Below, in pieces: positions 28,199-35,372 of a stretch of 35,372 nucleotides of DNA. Every line of letters starts with the position of its first letter. The first letter of the stretch is position 1. Position numbers and translations under genes: made by a program. Below the pieces are notes generated by a model. It had not been told where the DNA came from. It searched no databases and saw only the letters and a program-made list of their open reading frames with translations. This DNA comes from Verrucomicrobiota bacterium (GTDB lineage Bacteria; Verrucomicrobiota; Verrucomicrobiia; Opitutales; Opitutaceae). The stretch lies in assembly GCA_025352985.1 (NCBI GenBank), contig JANXRL010000090.1:1-35372 (forward strand). Reading direction: 5' to 3'.

Positions 28199-28293
28199 TT
28201 TAACGCAAAGGCGCAAAGAGCTGCGAAGGGCGCAAAGGTTCGGAGGGGATGCTTTGCGTTCTTGGAATCTTTTCTTGGGGTCTTTGCGTTAAA
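28199..28293. repeat. AACGCAAAG-type inverted repeat element
   Basis: 28199-28210 TTTAACGCAAAG and 28282-28293 CTTTGCGTTAAA, with internal copies GGCGCAAAG, GGGCGCAAAG and CTTTGCGTTC. Confidence 0.8.
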
Positions 28294-28307
28294 GGTTTGA
28301 TGGGCGG

Positions 28308-29297
28308 TTAAGGCAGGTAACTCGTGGTCATGACTTGAGGGACGGTGACTTTGCCTTTGGGGAGGATGCCTAGGTCTTCGAGTTGGGCGATTTGGGTGGC
28401 GAAGCGTTGCGCGGTGATGCGGCCAATGGTGGCGGGGCCGTCGCCGGGGGCGCGGCCGGTGACGAGCTTGCCGTCGAGGATCATGTTGCGGGAAAACAGC
28501 ATGAATTCGTCGGTGTTTTCGGGGTTTGCTTGCTTGAGGAGGGCGTGGGCGGGCGAGGGGTCGTGGGCGAGATAATCCTGCCAGCCGTGGATGTAGGCGC
28601 GCATGAAGGCGCGGACTTGGTCGGGGTGCGAGGCGGCCCAGGGCTTGTTGGCGACGAGCACGGTGTAGGCGTCGAAGCCGGCGTCCCAGGCGTAGAGGAA
28701 GCGCGGCATCCGGCAGCCGGCGTTGATGATGTGGTAGGGCTCGGCGATGTAGAAGCCTTGTTGGATGAGATTTTTATCGGCGACAAAGTTGGCGACGGAG
28801 AAATTTTGGGGGATGAGCTGGAAATCGATGCCGTATTTTTTCTTCAGGTAGGGGAGGAAGGCCCATTCGGGGCGGGCCATGATGGTCTTACCGTTGAGGT
28901 CCTCGAAGGTTTTGACGGGGTTTTCGTCGTGGAGCATGAGGACGGAGGGGTCGTTCTGGAAGACGGCACCGATCTGGATGACGGGAATGTCTTGGGCGAT
29001 GGCGAGCAGGGTGTTGGTGCTGTCGGCCTGGCCAATGTCAGCCTTGCCGGTGGCGAGCTTCGGCATGACAAAGGCGTTGGGGCCGCCGGGGACGAGTTCG
29101 ACGTCGAGGCCTTCGGCTTTGAAGTAGCCTTTGGCCTGGGCTTGGTAGAAGCCGCCGTGCTCGGGTTCGGCAATCCAGTCGAGCTGGACGGTGATCTTGA
29201 AGGGGGCGGTGGGCGAGGGGGGCGCGGAGCTGGTGGCGGTTTTCTTGGCGCAGCCGGCGAGGGCGATCAGGGAGAAGAGGGGGACGAGGAGTTTCAT
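28308..29297 (-). CDS. ABC transporter substrate-binding lipoprotein (NMT1/THI5/SsuA-like)
   Basis: Lipobox MKLLVPLFSLIALAGC; FKITVQLDWIAEPEHGGFYQAQAKGYFKAEGLDVELVPGGPNAFVMPKLATGKADIGQADSTNTLLA. Confidence 0.9.
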   Translation of the reverse strand: MKLLVPLFSLIALAGCAKKTATSSAPPSPTAPFKITVQLDWIAEPEHGGFYQAQAKGYFKAEGLDVELVPGGPNAFVMPKLATGKADIGQADSTNTLLAIAQDIPVIQIGAVFQNDPSVLMLHDENPVKTFEDLNGKTIMARPEWAFLPYLKKKYGIDFQLIPQNFSVANFVADKNLIQQGFYIAEPYHIINAGCRMPRFLYAWDAGFDAYTVLVANKPWAASHPDQVRAFMRAYIHGWQDYLAHDPSPAHALLKQANPENTDEFMLFSRNMILDGKLVTGRAPGDGPATIGRITAQRFATQIAQLEDLGILPKGKVTVPQVMTTSYLP

Positions 29298-29326
29298 GCT
29301 CAGGGAAGGAGGCGTTTTTATCTGGA

Positions 29327-29394
29327 ACTCAGGAAATCAGGAAACGGATTAAAGGCACGGATCAGGAACGGGATTGGTTCCTGATTTCCTGAGT
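29327..29394. repeat. 17-bp perfect inverted repeat between pabC and the substrate-binding protein gene
   Basis: 29327-29343 ACTCAGGAAATCAGGAA and 29378-29394 TTCCTGATTTCCTGAGT; the spacer holds a further ATCAGGAACGG variant. Confidence 0.85.
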
Positions 29395-29400
29395 CTCAAA

Positions 29401-30228
29401 TTAAAGGGATTGGGTGGTTTCGCGAGTGCGGTAGGCGGATTGGAGGTCGCGGGTGAAGGGCTGGGGGATGGCGAGCGTGCGGTCGTCGATGCGGCTGACG
29501 GGCATGACGCCGAGGAGGGCGTTGGTCACAAAAACCTCTGAGGCGGCGAGGAGGTCGGCGGTCGTGAGGATGGTCTCGCGGGCGCGGGCGATGCCGAGGA
29601 GGGCGAGGACTTGGGCGCGGGCGATGCCGGGGAGCGGGCCGCTGGCGAGCGGCGGGGTGAGGGCGACGCCGTCGCGGACGATGAAGAGGTTGGTGCCCGC
29701 GCCTTCGATGACGGCGCCGGTGGTGTCGATGAAGAGGGCTTCGTCGTGGCCGGCGGCGAGGGCGGCGCGGCGGGCGCGGATGTTTTCCAGGTAGTTGAGG
29801 GTTTTGTGTCCGCTCAGACCGGAGATGCGTTGACCGATGGGGCGGGTTTGCAGGCGGAAGCCGCGGGCGTAGGTCTCGGGAGAGTAGAGGAATTCGCGGG
29901 TGGTGATGAGTTCGCCGATGGTTTCGCCGTTGTTGAAGACGGTGAGCTTGGCGCTGCCGTTTTTGACATCGGTGGCCTTGATGATTTTGGCGAAGCGGTC
30001 GCGGAGTTTTTCGAGGGGGAGTTTGTAGGGGAGGTCGAGGGCGTGGGCGCTGGCGGTGAGGCGGGCGTGGTGGGCGGCGAGAAAGACGGGGCGGCCGGCC
30101 TGGATTTTTATCGTTTCAAAGAGTCCGTGGCCGTAGAGGAAGCCTTCGTTCTGGGGAGAGATGCGGGCGAAGAAGCTGGAGCGGAGCTTGCCGTCGAGCA
30201 TGACTTTGACGTCGGAGATGATGGGCAT
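29401..30228 (-). CDS. pabC: Aminodeoxychorismate lyase (class IV aminotransferase)
   Basis: GFLYGHGLFETIKIQAGRPVFLAAHHARL, DEALFIDTTGAVIEGAGTNLFIV, GPLPGIARAQVL. The assignment to pabC is supported by adjacency to pabB. Confidence 0.88.
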   Translation of the reverse strand: MPIISDVKVMLDGKLRSSFFARISPQNEGFLYGHGLFETIKIQAGRPVFLAAHHARLTASAHALDLPYKLPLEKLRDRFAKIIKATDVKNGSAKLTVFNNGETIGELITTREFLYSPETYARGFRLQTRPIGQRISGLSGHKTLNYLENIRARRAALAAGHDEALFIDTTGAVIEGAGTNLFIVRDGVALTPPLASGPLPGIARAQVLALLGIARARETILTTADLLAASEVFVTNALLGVMPVSRIDDRTLAIPQPFTRDLQSAYRTRETTQSL

Positions 30229-30309
30229 GATTGGGAAATAGTTCTCGGGCTTCGTTCTCTTACGGGATCGCGGGTTGAATGGATCAATCGGAAAGGAGAA
30301 CGAGAACGT

Positions 30310-31743
30310 TTAGATTGCGGTGAGGGCTTCGTGCATGGCGCGACCTTTATCGAGGGTTTCCTGGTATTCAGAGGCGGGGTCGGAGTCCCACACGATGCCG
30401 CCTCCGACGGAGTAATAGGCACGGCCGCCGGTGCAGGTGAGGGTGCGGATGGCGATGTTGAGGTCGCAGTCGCCGTCGAAGCCGATGTAGCCGATCGCAC
30501 CGGTGTAAACGTGGCGGCGGCGGGGTTCCAGTTCGTCGATGATCTGCATGGCGCGAATTTTGGGGGCGCCAGTGATGGAGCCGCCGGGGAAGGTGGCGCG
30601 GAGACAATCAATGACGTCGCAATCGGGGCGGAGGGTGCCGGAGACGTTGGCGACGAGGTGGTGGACGGTGGGGTGGGATTCGAGGTGCCAGAGGTCGGTG
30701 ACGCGGACGGAGCCGTATTCGCAGACACGGCCGAGGTCGTTGCGTTCGAGATCCACGATCATGAGGAGTTCGGCGCGGTCTTTGGGGCTGGCGAGGAGGT
30801 CGGAGGCGAGGCGGGCGTCGGTGGTCGCGTCGGGGTCGCGGCGGCGGGTGCCTTTGATGGGGCGGGTTTCGACGTGGCGTCCGTGGATGCGGAGGAAGCG
30901 TTCGGGGGAGCTGCTGGCGATCTGGACGGGGCCGAAGTTGAGGTAGGAGGCGAAGGGGGCGGCGCTGCGAGCGCGGAGGCGTTCGTAGAGGGCGAAGGGC
31001 GGGCAGGGGAGCGGGGTGGAGAAGCGTTGGGTGAGGTTGACCTGATAGACGTCGCCGGAAGCGATGTAGGATTTTATGCGGGCGATGGCGGCGGTGTATG
31101 AAGCGGGAGTGTAGTTGGAGGAAGGAACGGCAGGGACGGGCAAAGGCAAAGTGTCACCTAATGGGTGACACTTTGGGTTGGGTGAGGGGGGGGTAGTGAC
31201 GACGGCGCGAAGGCGGGCGAGGATGGCGGGGGCGGGGGTGGTGTGGACGGGGTTGGCGACGAGCCAGGTGCGGGCGGTGGCGTGTTCGTGGGCGATCACG
31301 CCGTCGTAAAAGGCGAACGCGAGGTCGGGGACTTCGGGAAGATCGTCGGGCGACGTGCGCGGAATTTTTTCGAGCTGGGTGCAGAGTTCGTAGCCGAAAA
31401 AGCCGACGGCGCCGCCGGTGAAAGGGATGGCATGCGTAGGAATGAAAGTGTCACCTATTAGGTGACACTGTGCTTGGGGGCGGTGGTAGCGGCGGAGGAG
31501 TGACTGGAGTTCGGCGAGGGGATCGCCTAGGTGAATCTCGGTATGGCCGTCGAGGGTGATCGTGATGGCGCGGCCTTTGGCGGTGAAGACGAGGAATGGG
31601 TCGAAACCAATAAACGAATACGCACCAAGGCCGCCGACGGAGAGTCCGCTGTCGAGGAAGAAGGCGTGCGGGAGACCGTGCAGGCCGGCGAAGAGCGCGG
31701 CGGGCGTGACGGCGAGCGGGAGTTCTTCGATGATGACGGACAT
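30310..31743 (-). CDS. pabB: Aminodeoxychorismate synthase component I (chorismate-binding)
   Basis: GAVGFFGYEL, SGDVYQVNLTQRF, SSSPERFLRI, TRPIKGTRRRD, LMIVDLERNDLGRV, FPGGSITGAPKIRAMQIIDELEP. Confidence 0.93.
   Translation of the reverse strand: MSVIIEELPLAVTPAALFAGLHGLPHAFFLDSGLSVGGLGAYSFIGFDPFLVFTAKGRAITITLDGHTEIHLGDPLAELQSLLRRYHRPQAQCHLIGDTFIPTHAIPFTGGAVGFFGYELCTQLEKIPRTSPDDLPEVPDLAFAFYDGVIAHEHATARTWLVANPVHTTPAPAILARLRAVVTTPPSPNPKCHPLGDTLPLPVPAVPSSNYTPASYTAAIARIKSYIASGDVYQVNLTQRFSTPLPCPPFALYERLRARSAAPFASYLNFGPVQIASSSPERFLRIHGRHVETRPIKGTRRRDPDATTDARLASDLLASPKDRAELLMIVDLERNDLGRVCEYGSVRVTDLWHLESHPTVHHLVANVSGTLRPDCDVIDCLRATFPGGSITGAPKIRAMQIIDELEPRRRHVYTGAIGYIGFDGDCDLNIAIRTLTCTGGRAYYSVGGGIVWDSDPASEYQETLDKGRAMHEALTAI
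31147..31175. repeat. Palindromic element inside pabB (copy 1)
   Basis: CAAAGTGTCACC taatg GGTGACACTTTG, 12-bp perfect arms; translated in the pabB frame as K-C-H-P-L-G-D-T-L. Confidence 0.9.
31447..31469. repeat. Palindromic element inside pabB (copy 2)
   Basis: AGTGTCACCTA t TAGGTGACACT, 11-bp perfect arms; translated in the pabB frame as Q-C-H-L-I-G-D-T. Confidence 0.9.
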
Positions 31744-32240
31744 CAGGCGAGCGCGGCGAGGTTGATGTCGGTGCGGTGCACGCCGGTTTGGTCTGCGCGG
31801 GCGAGGTGGGTGCGGATAGGTTCGCCGTGGAGGAGGAGGTCGGGGGCGAGGTCGGCGAGGGGGGCGAGGACGAAGGCGCGTGTTTTCATGCGCGGGTGCG
31901 GGAGCGTGAGGCGGTCGTCGTGGAGCGTGGTTTCTTCGTGGAGGAGGAGGTCGAGGTCAACGGTGCGCGGGCCCCAGCGTTCGCGGCGGATGCGGCCGAG
32001 TTGTTGCTCGATGGCGAGGCAGAGATCGAGGAGGGCGAGAGGAGCGAGGTCGGTTTCGAGGCGGACGACACAGTTGAGGAAGTCTGGCTGGTCGGTGAGG
32101 CCGACGGCCTTGGTCTCGTAAACGGGGGAGACACCGGTCAGCCGGTTCTGCGGGTCGCGGGCGAGCGCGGCGAGGGCGGCGGCGAGCAGGTGGCGGCGGT
32201 CGGCGAGGTTACTGCCCAGGGCGAGGTAGGCGGTCGGCAC
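31743..32240 (-). CDS. folK: 2-amino-4-hydroxy-6-hydroxymethyldihydropteridine pyrophosphokinase
   Basis: VPTAYLALGSNLADRRHLLAAAL, RWGPRTVDLDLLLHEE, LPHPRMKTRAFVLAPLADLAPDL. Probable GTG start at 32240 inside the end of folB; stop overlaps the pabB ATG (TGATG). Confidence 0.92.
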   Translation of the reverse strand: MPTAYLALGSNLADRRHLLAAALAALARDPQNRLTGVSPVYETKAVGLTDQPDFLNCVVRLETDLAPLALLDLCLAIEQQLGRIRRERWGPRTVDLDLLLHEETTLHDDRLTLPHPRMKTRAFVLAPLADLAPDLLLHGEPIRTHLARADQTGVHRTDINLAALA

Positions 32241-32598
32241 GGGTTTGGCTGGTTTCGACGGCGACGTAATCGAGGATGCCGGCGATGGGCACGGAGGGTT
32301 TTTTGACGGTGATCTCGACAGCGTCAACGACGGGGCTGGCGGCGAAGACTGAGTCGATGATGTGGCCGGCGAGGGATTCGATGAGTTTGAAGCGGTCGGT
32401 CTCGACGCACTTGCGGCAGACGTTGTAGATGCGGGTGTAATCGACGGTCTTGCCGAGGGCGTCGTTGGCGGCGGCGGCGGTGATGTCGAGGGTGAGGACG
32501 AGGTCGATGATCCAGCGTTGGCCGAGCGTGCCTTCTTCGGCCATGGCGCCGTGGTAGCCGTAGAAGACCATGTTTTTGAGATGAATGCGGCCGGTCAT
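32209..32598 (-). CDS. folB: Dihydroneopterin aldolase
   Basis: MTGRIHLKNMVFYGYHGAMAEEGTLGQRWIIDLVLTLD...VDYTRIYNVCRKCVETDRFKLIESLAGHI...VEITVKKPSVPI. Confidence 0.92.
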   Translation of the reverse strand: MTGRIHLKNMVFYGYHGAMAEEGTLGQRWIIDLVLTLDITAAAANDALGKTVDYTRIYNVCRKCVETDRFKLIESLAGHIIDSVFAASPVVDAVEITVKKPSVPIAGILDYVAVETSQTRADRLPRPGQ

Positions 32599-32650
32599 GG
32601 GAAGGAAGGTAAGAGGAGAACGAGAAAGAGTAAGAGAACGAGAACGATTT

Positions 32651-33487
32651 TTAGCGGGCGGCGATGAGGGCGGCGGCGATGAGGGCGGCGCGGTGGTTGG
32701 CGCGGACGTCGTGGACGCGGTGGAATTGCACGCCCTGGGAAACGGCGAGGGCGGTCAGAGCGAGGGTGCCTTCGAGACGTTCGTCGGGTGGGAGGTCGAG
32801 GACGTGGCTGATGACGGATTTGCGGGAGACGCCGAGGAGGAGCGGATGGCCGAGGGCGAGCAGTTCGGAGAGGCGGGCGAGGATGGCGAGGTTTTGAGGC
32901 TGGGTTTTGCCGAAGCCGATGCCGGGGTCGAGGATGATGCGTGCGGGGTCGATGCCGGCGGCGGCGGCGCGGGCGAGGGTGCGGGCGAGGAAGGTTTTGA
33001 TTTTTTCGATGACGTCGCCGGGTGTTGAGGGGAACGACGGGTCGTTGTGCATGAGGATCGCGGCGGCGCCGCTTTCGGCGATGACGGCGGCCATAAGCGG
33101 GTCGCCTTGGAGTCCGTGAATGTCGTTGACGATGTGGGCGCCGGCTTCGAGGGCGGCGCGGGCGACGGCGGGTTTATAGGTGTCGATGGAGAGCGGGACG
33201 TCGAGCGAGCGGGAGAGCGCGCGGATGACGGGGACGATCCGGGCGATTTCGTCGTCGGGGGAGAGTTCGGTGTAGCCGGGGCGGGTGGATTGGCCGCCGA
33301 TGTCGAGGATGGCGGCACCTTCGGCGACGAGGCGGCGGGCGTGGGCGAGGGCGGCGGCGGGCGCGAGCAAATGGCCGCCGTCAAAGAAGGAATCGTCGGT
33401 GATGTTCAGGATGCCGACGATGAGCGGTTCGGCGCCGAGGGTGAAGCGGCGGTCACGGCAGAGGAGTTCGCGGGGCGGATGAGGCAT
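32651..33487 (-). CDS. folP: Dihydropteroate synthase
   Basis: LIVGILNITDDSFFDGG, GAAILDIGGQSTRPGY, VPLSIDTYKPAVARAALEAGAHIVNDI, ILDPGIGFGKT. Start MPHPPRELLCRDRRF at 33487 overlaps the permease stop (TGATG). Confidence 0.94.
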   Translation of the reverse strand: MPHPPRELLCRDRRFTLGAEPLIVGILNITDDSFFDGGHLLAPAAALAHARRLVAEGAAILDIGGQSTRPGYTELSPDDEIARIVPVIRALSRSLDVPLSIDTYKPAVARAALEAGAHIVNDIHGLQGDPLMAAVIAESGAAAILMHNDPSFPSTPGDVIEKIKTFLARTLARAAAAGIDPARIILDPGIGFGKTQPQNLAILARLSELLALGHPLLLGVSRKSVISHVLDLPPDERLEGTLALTALAVSQGVQFHRVHDVRANHRAALIAAALIAAR

Positions 33488-34281
33488 CAGAGGTCTTTGC
33501 GTTGATAGGAATCGTGCCACTGGCGCAGGGCAAACCAGCTCAACGCGACGACGGCGCCCGCGAAGAGGAAGCCGAGGAGGCAGGCGACGGCGGCGGTGGC
33601 GAAGAGCGCGGGCAACTGGAACTGCGCGCTGTAGATGATGGTGAGGAAGCCGAGTCCGCCCTGGCCGCCGGCGGAGTTGCCCGCATAGGCGTCGCCCACG
33701 ATGGCGCCGATGGGCGCAAGCGTCGCGGCGATGCGCAGGCCGGTGAAAAAATAGGGCAGGGCGGCGGGCACGCGGAGAAAGAAAATTTCCTGAAGGCGCG
33801 AGGCGCGGCCCATGCGAAAGAGTTCAACGAGGGCGTGGTCGGTGGAGATGAGACCCTGGGTGGTGTTCACCACGAGCGGGAAAAAACAGATGAGGAAGGT
33901 GATGATGACCACGCTTTTCAGGCCTGGGCCGACCCAGAGGATAAGGATGGGGGCGAGCACGATCACCGGGGTGAGTTGCAGCATCATCAGGTAGGGGTAG
34001 AGGCCCGCGCGGACGAGGGGCGACAGCGAGAGTCCGAGGGCGAGCGCGAAGCTCACGAGGGTGGCGGTGCCGAAGCCAAGGAGTGCACCAGTCGCGGTGG
34101 TGAGCGTGGCGGAGGCGAGGGCGGGGGCTTTTTCGACGAGTGAGCGGAGGATGGCGTCGGGGGTGGGCAGGAGGAAGCGCTGGTCGGACGCGAGCACATG
34201 CAGGCGGAAGGCATACCACAGGCCGATCATGAGCGCGCCGACGGCCACGGGCAGCAGGATGGTGAGGACGCGGCGGTTCAT
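33487..34281 (-). CDS. ABC transporter permease (SsuC/TauC/ThiX type)
   Basis: 264 aa with EAA-like loop LVELFRMGRASRLQEIFFLRVPAALPYFFTGLRIAATLAPIGAIVGDAYAG. Confidence 0.92.
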   Translation of the reverse strand: MNRRVLTILLPVAVGALMIGLWYAFRLHVLASDQRFLLPTPDAILRSLVEKAPALASATLTTATGALLGFGTATLVSFALALGLSLSPLVRAGLYPYLMMLQLTPVIVLAPILILWVGPGLKSVVIITFLICFFPLVVNTTQGLISTDHALVELFRMGRASRLQEIFFLRVPAALPYFFTGLRIAATLAPIGAIVGDAYAGNSAGGQGGLGFLTIIYSAQFQLPALFATAAVACLLGFLFAGAVVALSWFALRQWHDSYQRKDL

Positions 34282-35063
34282 GCGGCGGAGGAAGCGGACG
34301 GGGTGTCCACCGAGCGAAGCAGTCGGGAAACGTCGGCCACGAGTTTCAGGTAGCGGGGGGCGAGGCGGGTGTCGGCGGTGCGCGGGTAGGGCAGATCGAC
34401 GGCGATCTCATGGGCGATGCGGCCGGGATGGGCGGCGAGCACGACGATGCGGTTGGATAGGAAAACCGCCTCGGCAACGGAGTGGGTCACGAAAAACGCG
34501 GTCCAGTGCTGGCGTTCGCGGATGGCAAGAAGTTCCTCGTTGAGACGGTCGCGCGTCATTTCGTCGAGCGCGCCGAAAGGCTCGTCGAGCAGGAGCAGGG
34601 ACGGTTGCAGTGTGAGGGCGCGGGCAATGGAGACTCTCATTTTCTGGCCGCCGGAAAGCTGGCGGGGGTAATGCGCGGCGAACGGGTCGAGTCCCACGAG
34701 CGCGAGCATCTGGTCGGCTAGGGCGCGGCGTTTGTTTGCGGGCGTGCGCCGAAGGCGGAGCATGACCTCGACATTGCGGCGAACGGTCAACCAAGGCAGC
34801 AGGGTGGGTTCTTGAAAAACAAAGGCTAGGTCACCTGCTTCTTGAATGACGGGGCGCCCGCCGACCTCGAGCTGTCCTTCACTTAAAGGAGTGAGGCCGG
34901 CGATCAGCCGAAGAAGGGTGGATTTGCCGCATCCACTTGTTCCGATTAAACTTACAAAATCTTCTTTGCACACGTCCAAGGTGATATTCGTCAACACGGC
35001 TTGGCCGTTGCCGAAGCGCTTGGTGGCTTTTTGAAATGTTACGATGGATGAAGACAGGCTCAT
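34278..35063 (-). CDS. ABC transporter ATP-binding protein (nitrate/sulfonate/taurine/ThiZ type)
   Basis: LIGTSGCGKSTLLRLIAG (Walker A), QLSGGQKMRVSIARAL signature, LLLLDEPFGALDEMTR (Walker B), FFVTHSVAEAVFLSNRIVVL. 4-nt overlap with the permease start. Confidence 0.95.
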   Translation of the reverse strand: MSLSSSIVTFQKATKRFGNGQAVLTNITLDVCKEDFVSLIGTSGCGKSTLLRLIAGLTPLSEGQLEVGGRPVIQEAGDLAFVFQEPTLLPWLTVRRNVEVMLRLRRTPANKRRALADQMLALVGLDPFAAHYPRQLSGGQKMRVSIARALTLQPSLLLLDEPFGALDEMTRDRLNEELLAIRERQHWTAFFVTHSVAEAVFLSNRIVVLAAHPGRIAHEIAVDLPYPRTADTRLAPRYLKLVADVSRLLRSVDTPSASSAA

Positions 35064-35241
35064 GTATCGATTTGATATTAAGATAGCATATTACCCATCG
35101 GCAAACGCTAAGCCTTGTTTGCCTGTTCAGATTTGAGCACGGAGGGGCATTTTAAGTCAAATTGCCCTTGGTTTCTAGAGTTGGTATGAACACTGCTCAT
35201 ATCGTAACTGTTAAGTCTCACCAAACAAACAACCTATATCT

Positions 35242-35372
35242 ATGATCACAAACTTACTACGAATCACCCGAGCAACGATGTTTGCTGCGGTCGCCGTCTG
35301 CGCCATGGCGCAGGTGAAGGCGGAAGACACCCCGGCGGCAGCGCCAGCGCCAGCGGCGGTCGCGGCGGCCGT
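35242..35372 (+). CDS. N-terminus of an exported protein, truncated by the window end
   Basis: MITNLLRITRATMFAAVAVCAMAQVKAEDTPAAAPAPAAVAAA: signal-peptide-like, then Ala/Pro-rich. Confidence 0.55.
   Translation, partial: MITNLLRITRATMFAAVAVCAMAQVKAEDTPAAAPAPAAVAAA

Noticed and set aside
28383-34143. Plus-strand ORFs such as 28383..29384, 29611..31101, 31776..32306 and 33502..34143
   Set aside because: All are opposite confident binding-protein, pab, fol and permease genes and have G/E/A/R-rich low-complexity translations.
35064-35241. Possible TPP/THF riboswitch upstream of the ABC ATPase gene
   Set aside because: No recognisable TPP core by eye; THF riboswitch cannot be judged without a covariance model.
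1-35372. CRISPR array, prophage or transposase
   Set aside because: No regularly spaced direct repeats, and no integrase, transposase, cas or phage structural motifs among the translations.

Overview
The window is a GC-rich bacterial chromosomal segment. It looks Verrucomicrobia/Opitutaceae-like, but that is inference from gene style and repeats. It is mostly housekeeping genes: dnaE, rpsU, a TIM-barrel isomerase, a LysM protein, parB, a SulP transporter, secG, a class I aminotransferase, an rhlE-like helicase, mpl, rimO, rsmG, an Rsm22-like methyltransferase, a second methyltransferase, and a folate/pABA cluster (folP-folB-folK-pabB-pabC). The folate cluster is flanked by the parts of an NMT1/SsuA/Tau-type ABC importer, and the permease stop overlaps the folP start (TGATG). 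No phage, transposase, CRISPR array, rRNA or tRNA was found. The main points of interest are: (1) GTCAC-YTA-n-TRR-GTGAC palindromes, two of them translated in-frame inside pabB linkers (Q/K-C-H-x-x-G-D-T) and two as a mirrored pair in an intergenic spacer; (2) the transporter wrapped around the folate operon with TGATG couplings; (3) a decaying B12-binding-type radical SAM gene that has lost its start codon, its reading frame (three times) and the third Fe-S cysteine; (4) a broken hybrid histidine kinase, with one break in a G7 tract; (5) an orphan N-terminal stub of a low-molecular-weight protein tyrosine phosphatase; (6) two very small basic ORFs missing from the ORF track; (7) a terminator-like hairpin overlapping a signal-peptide coding region; (8) several distinct intergenic repeat families.
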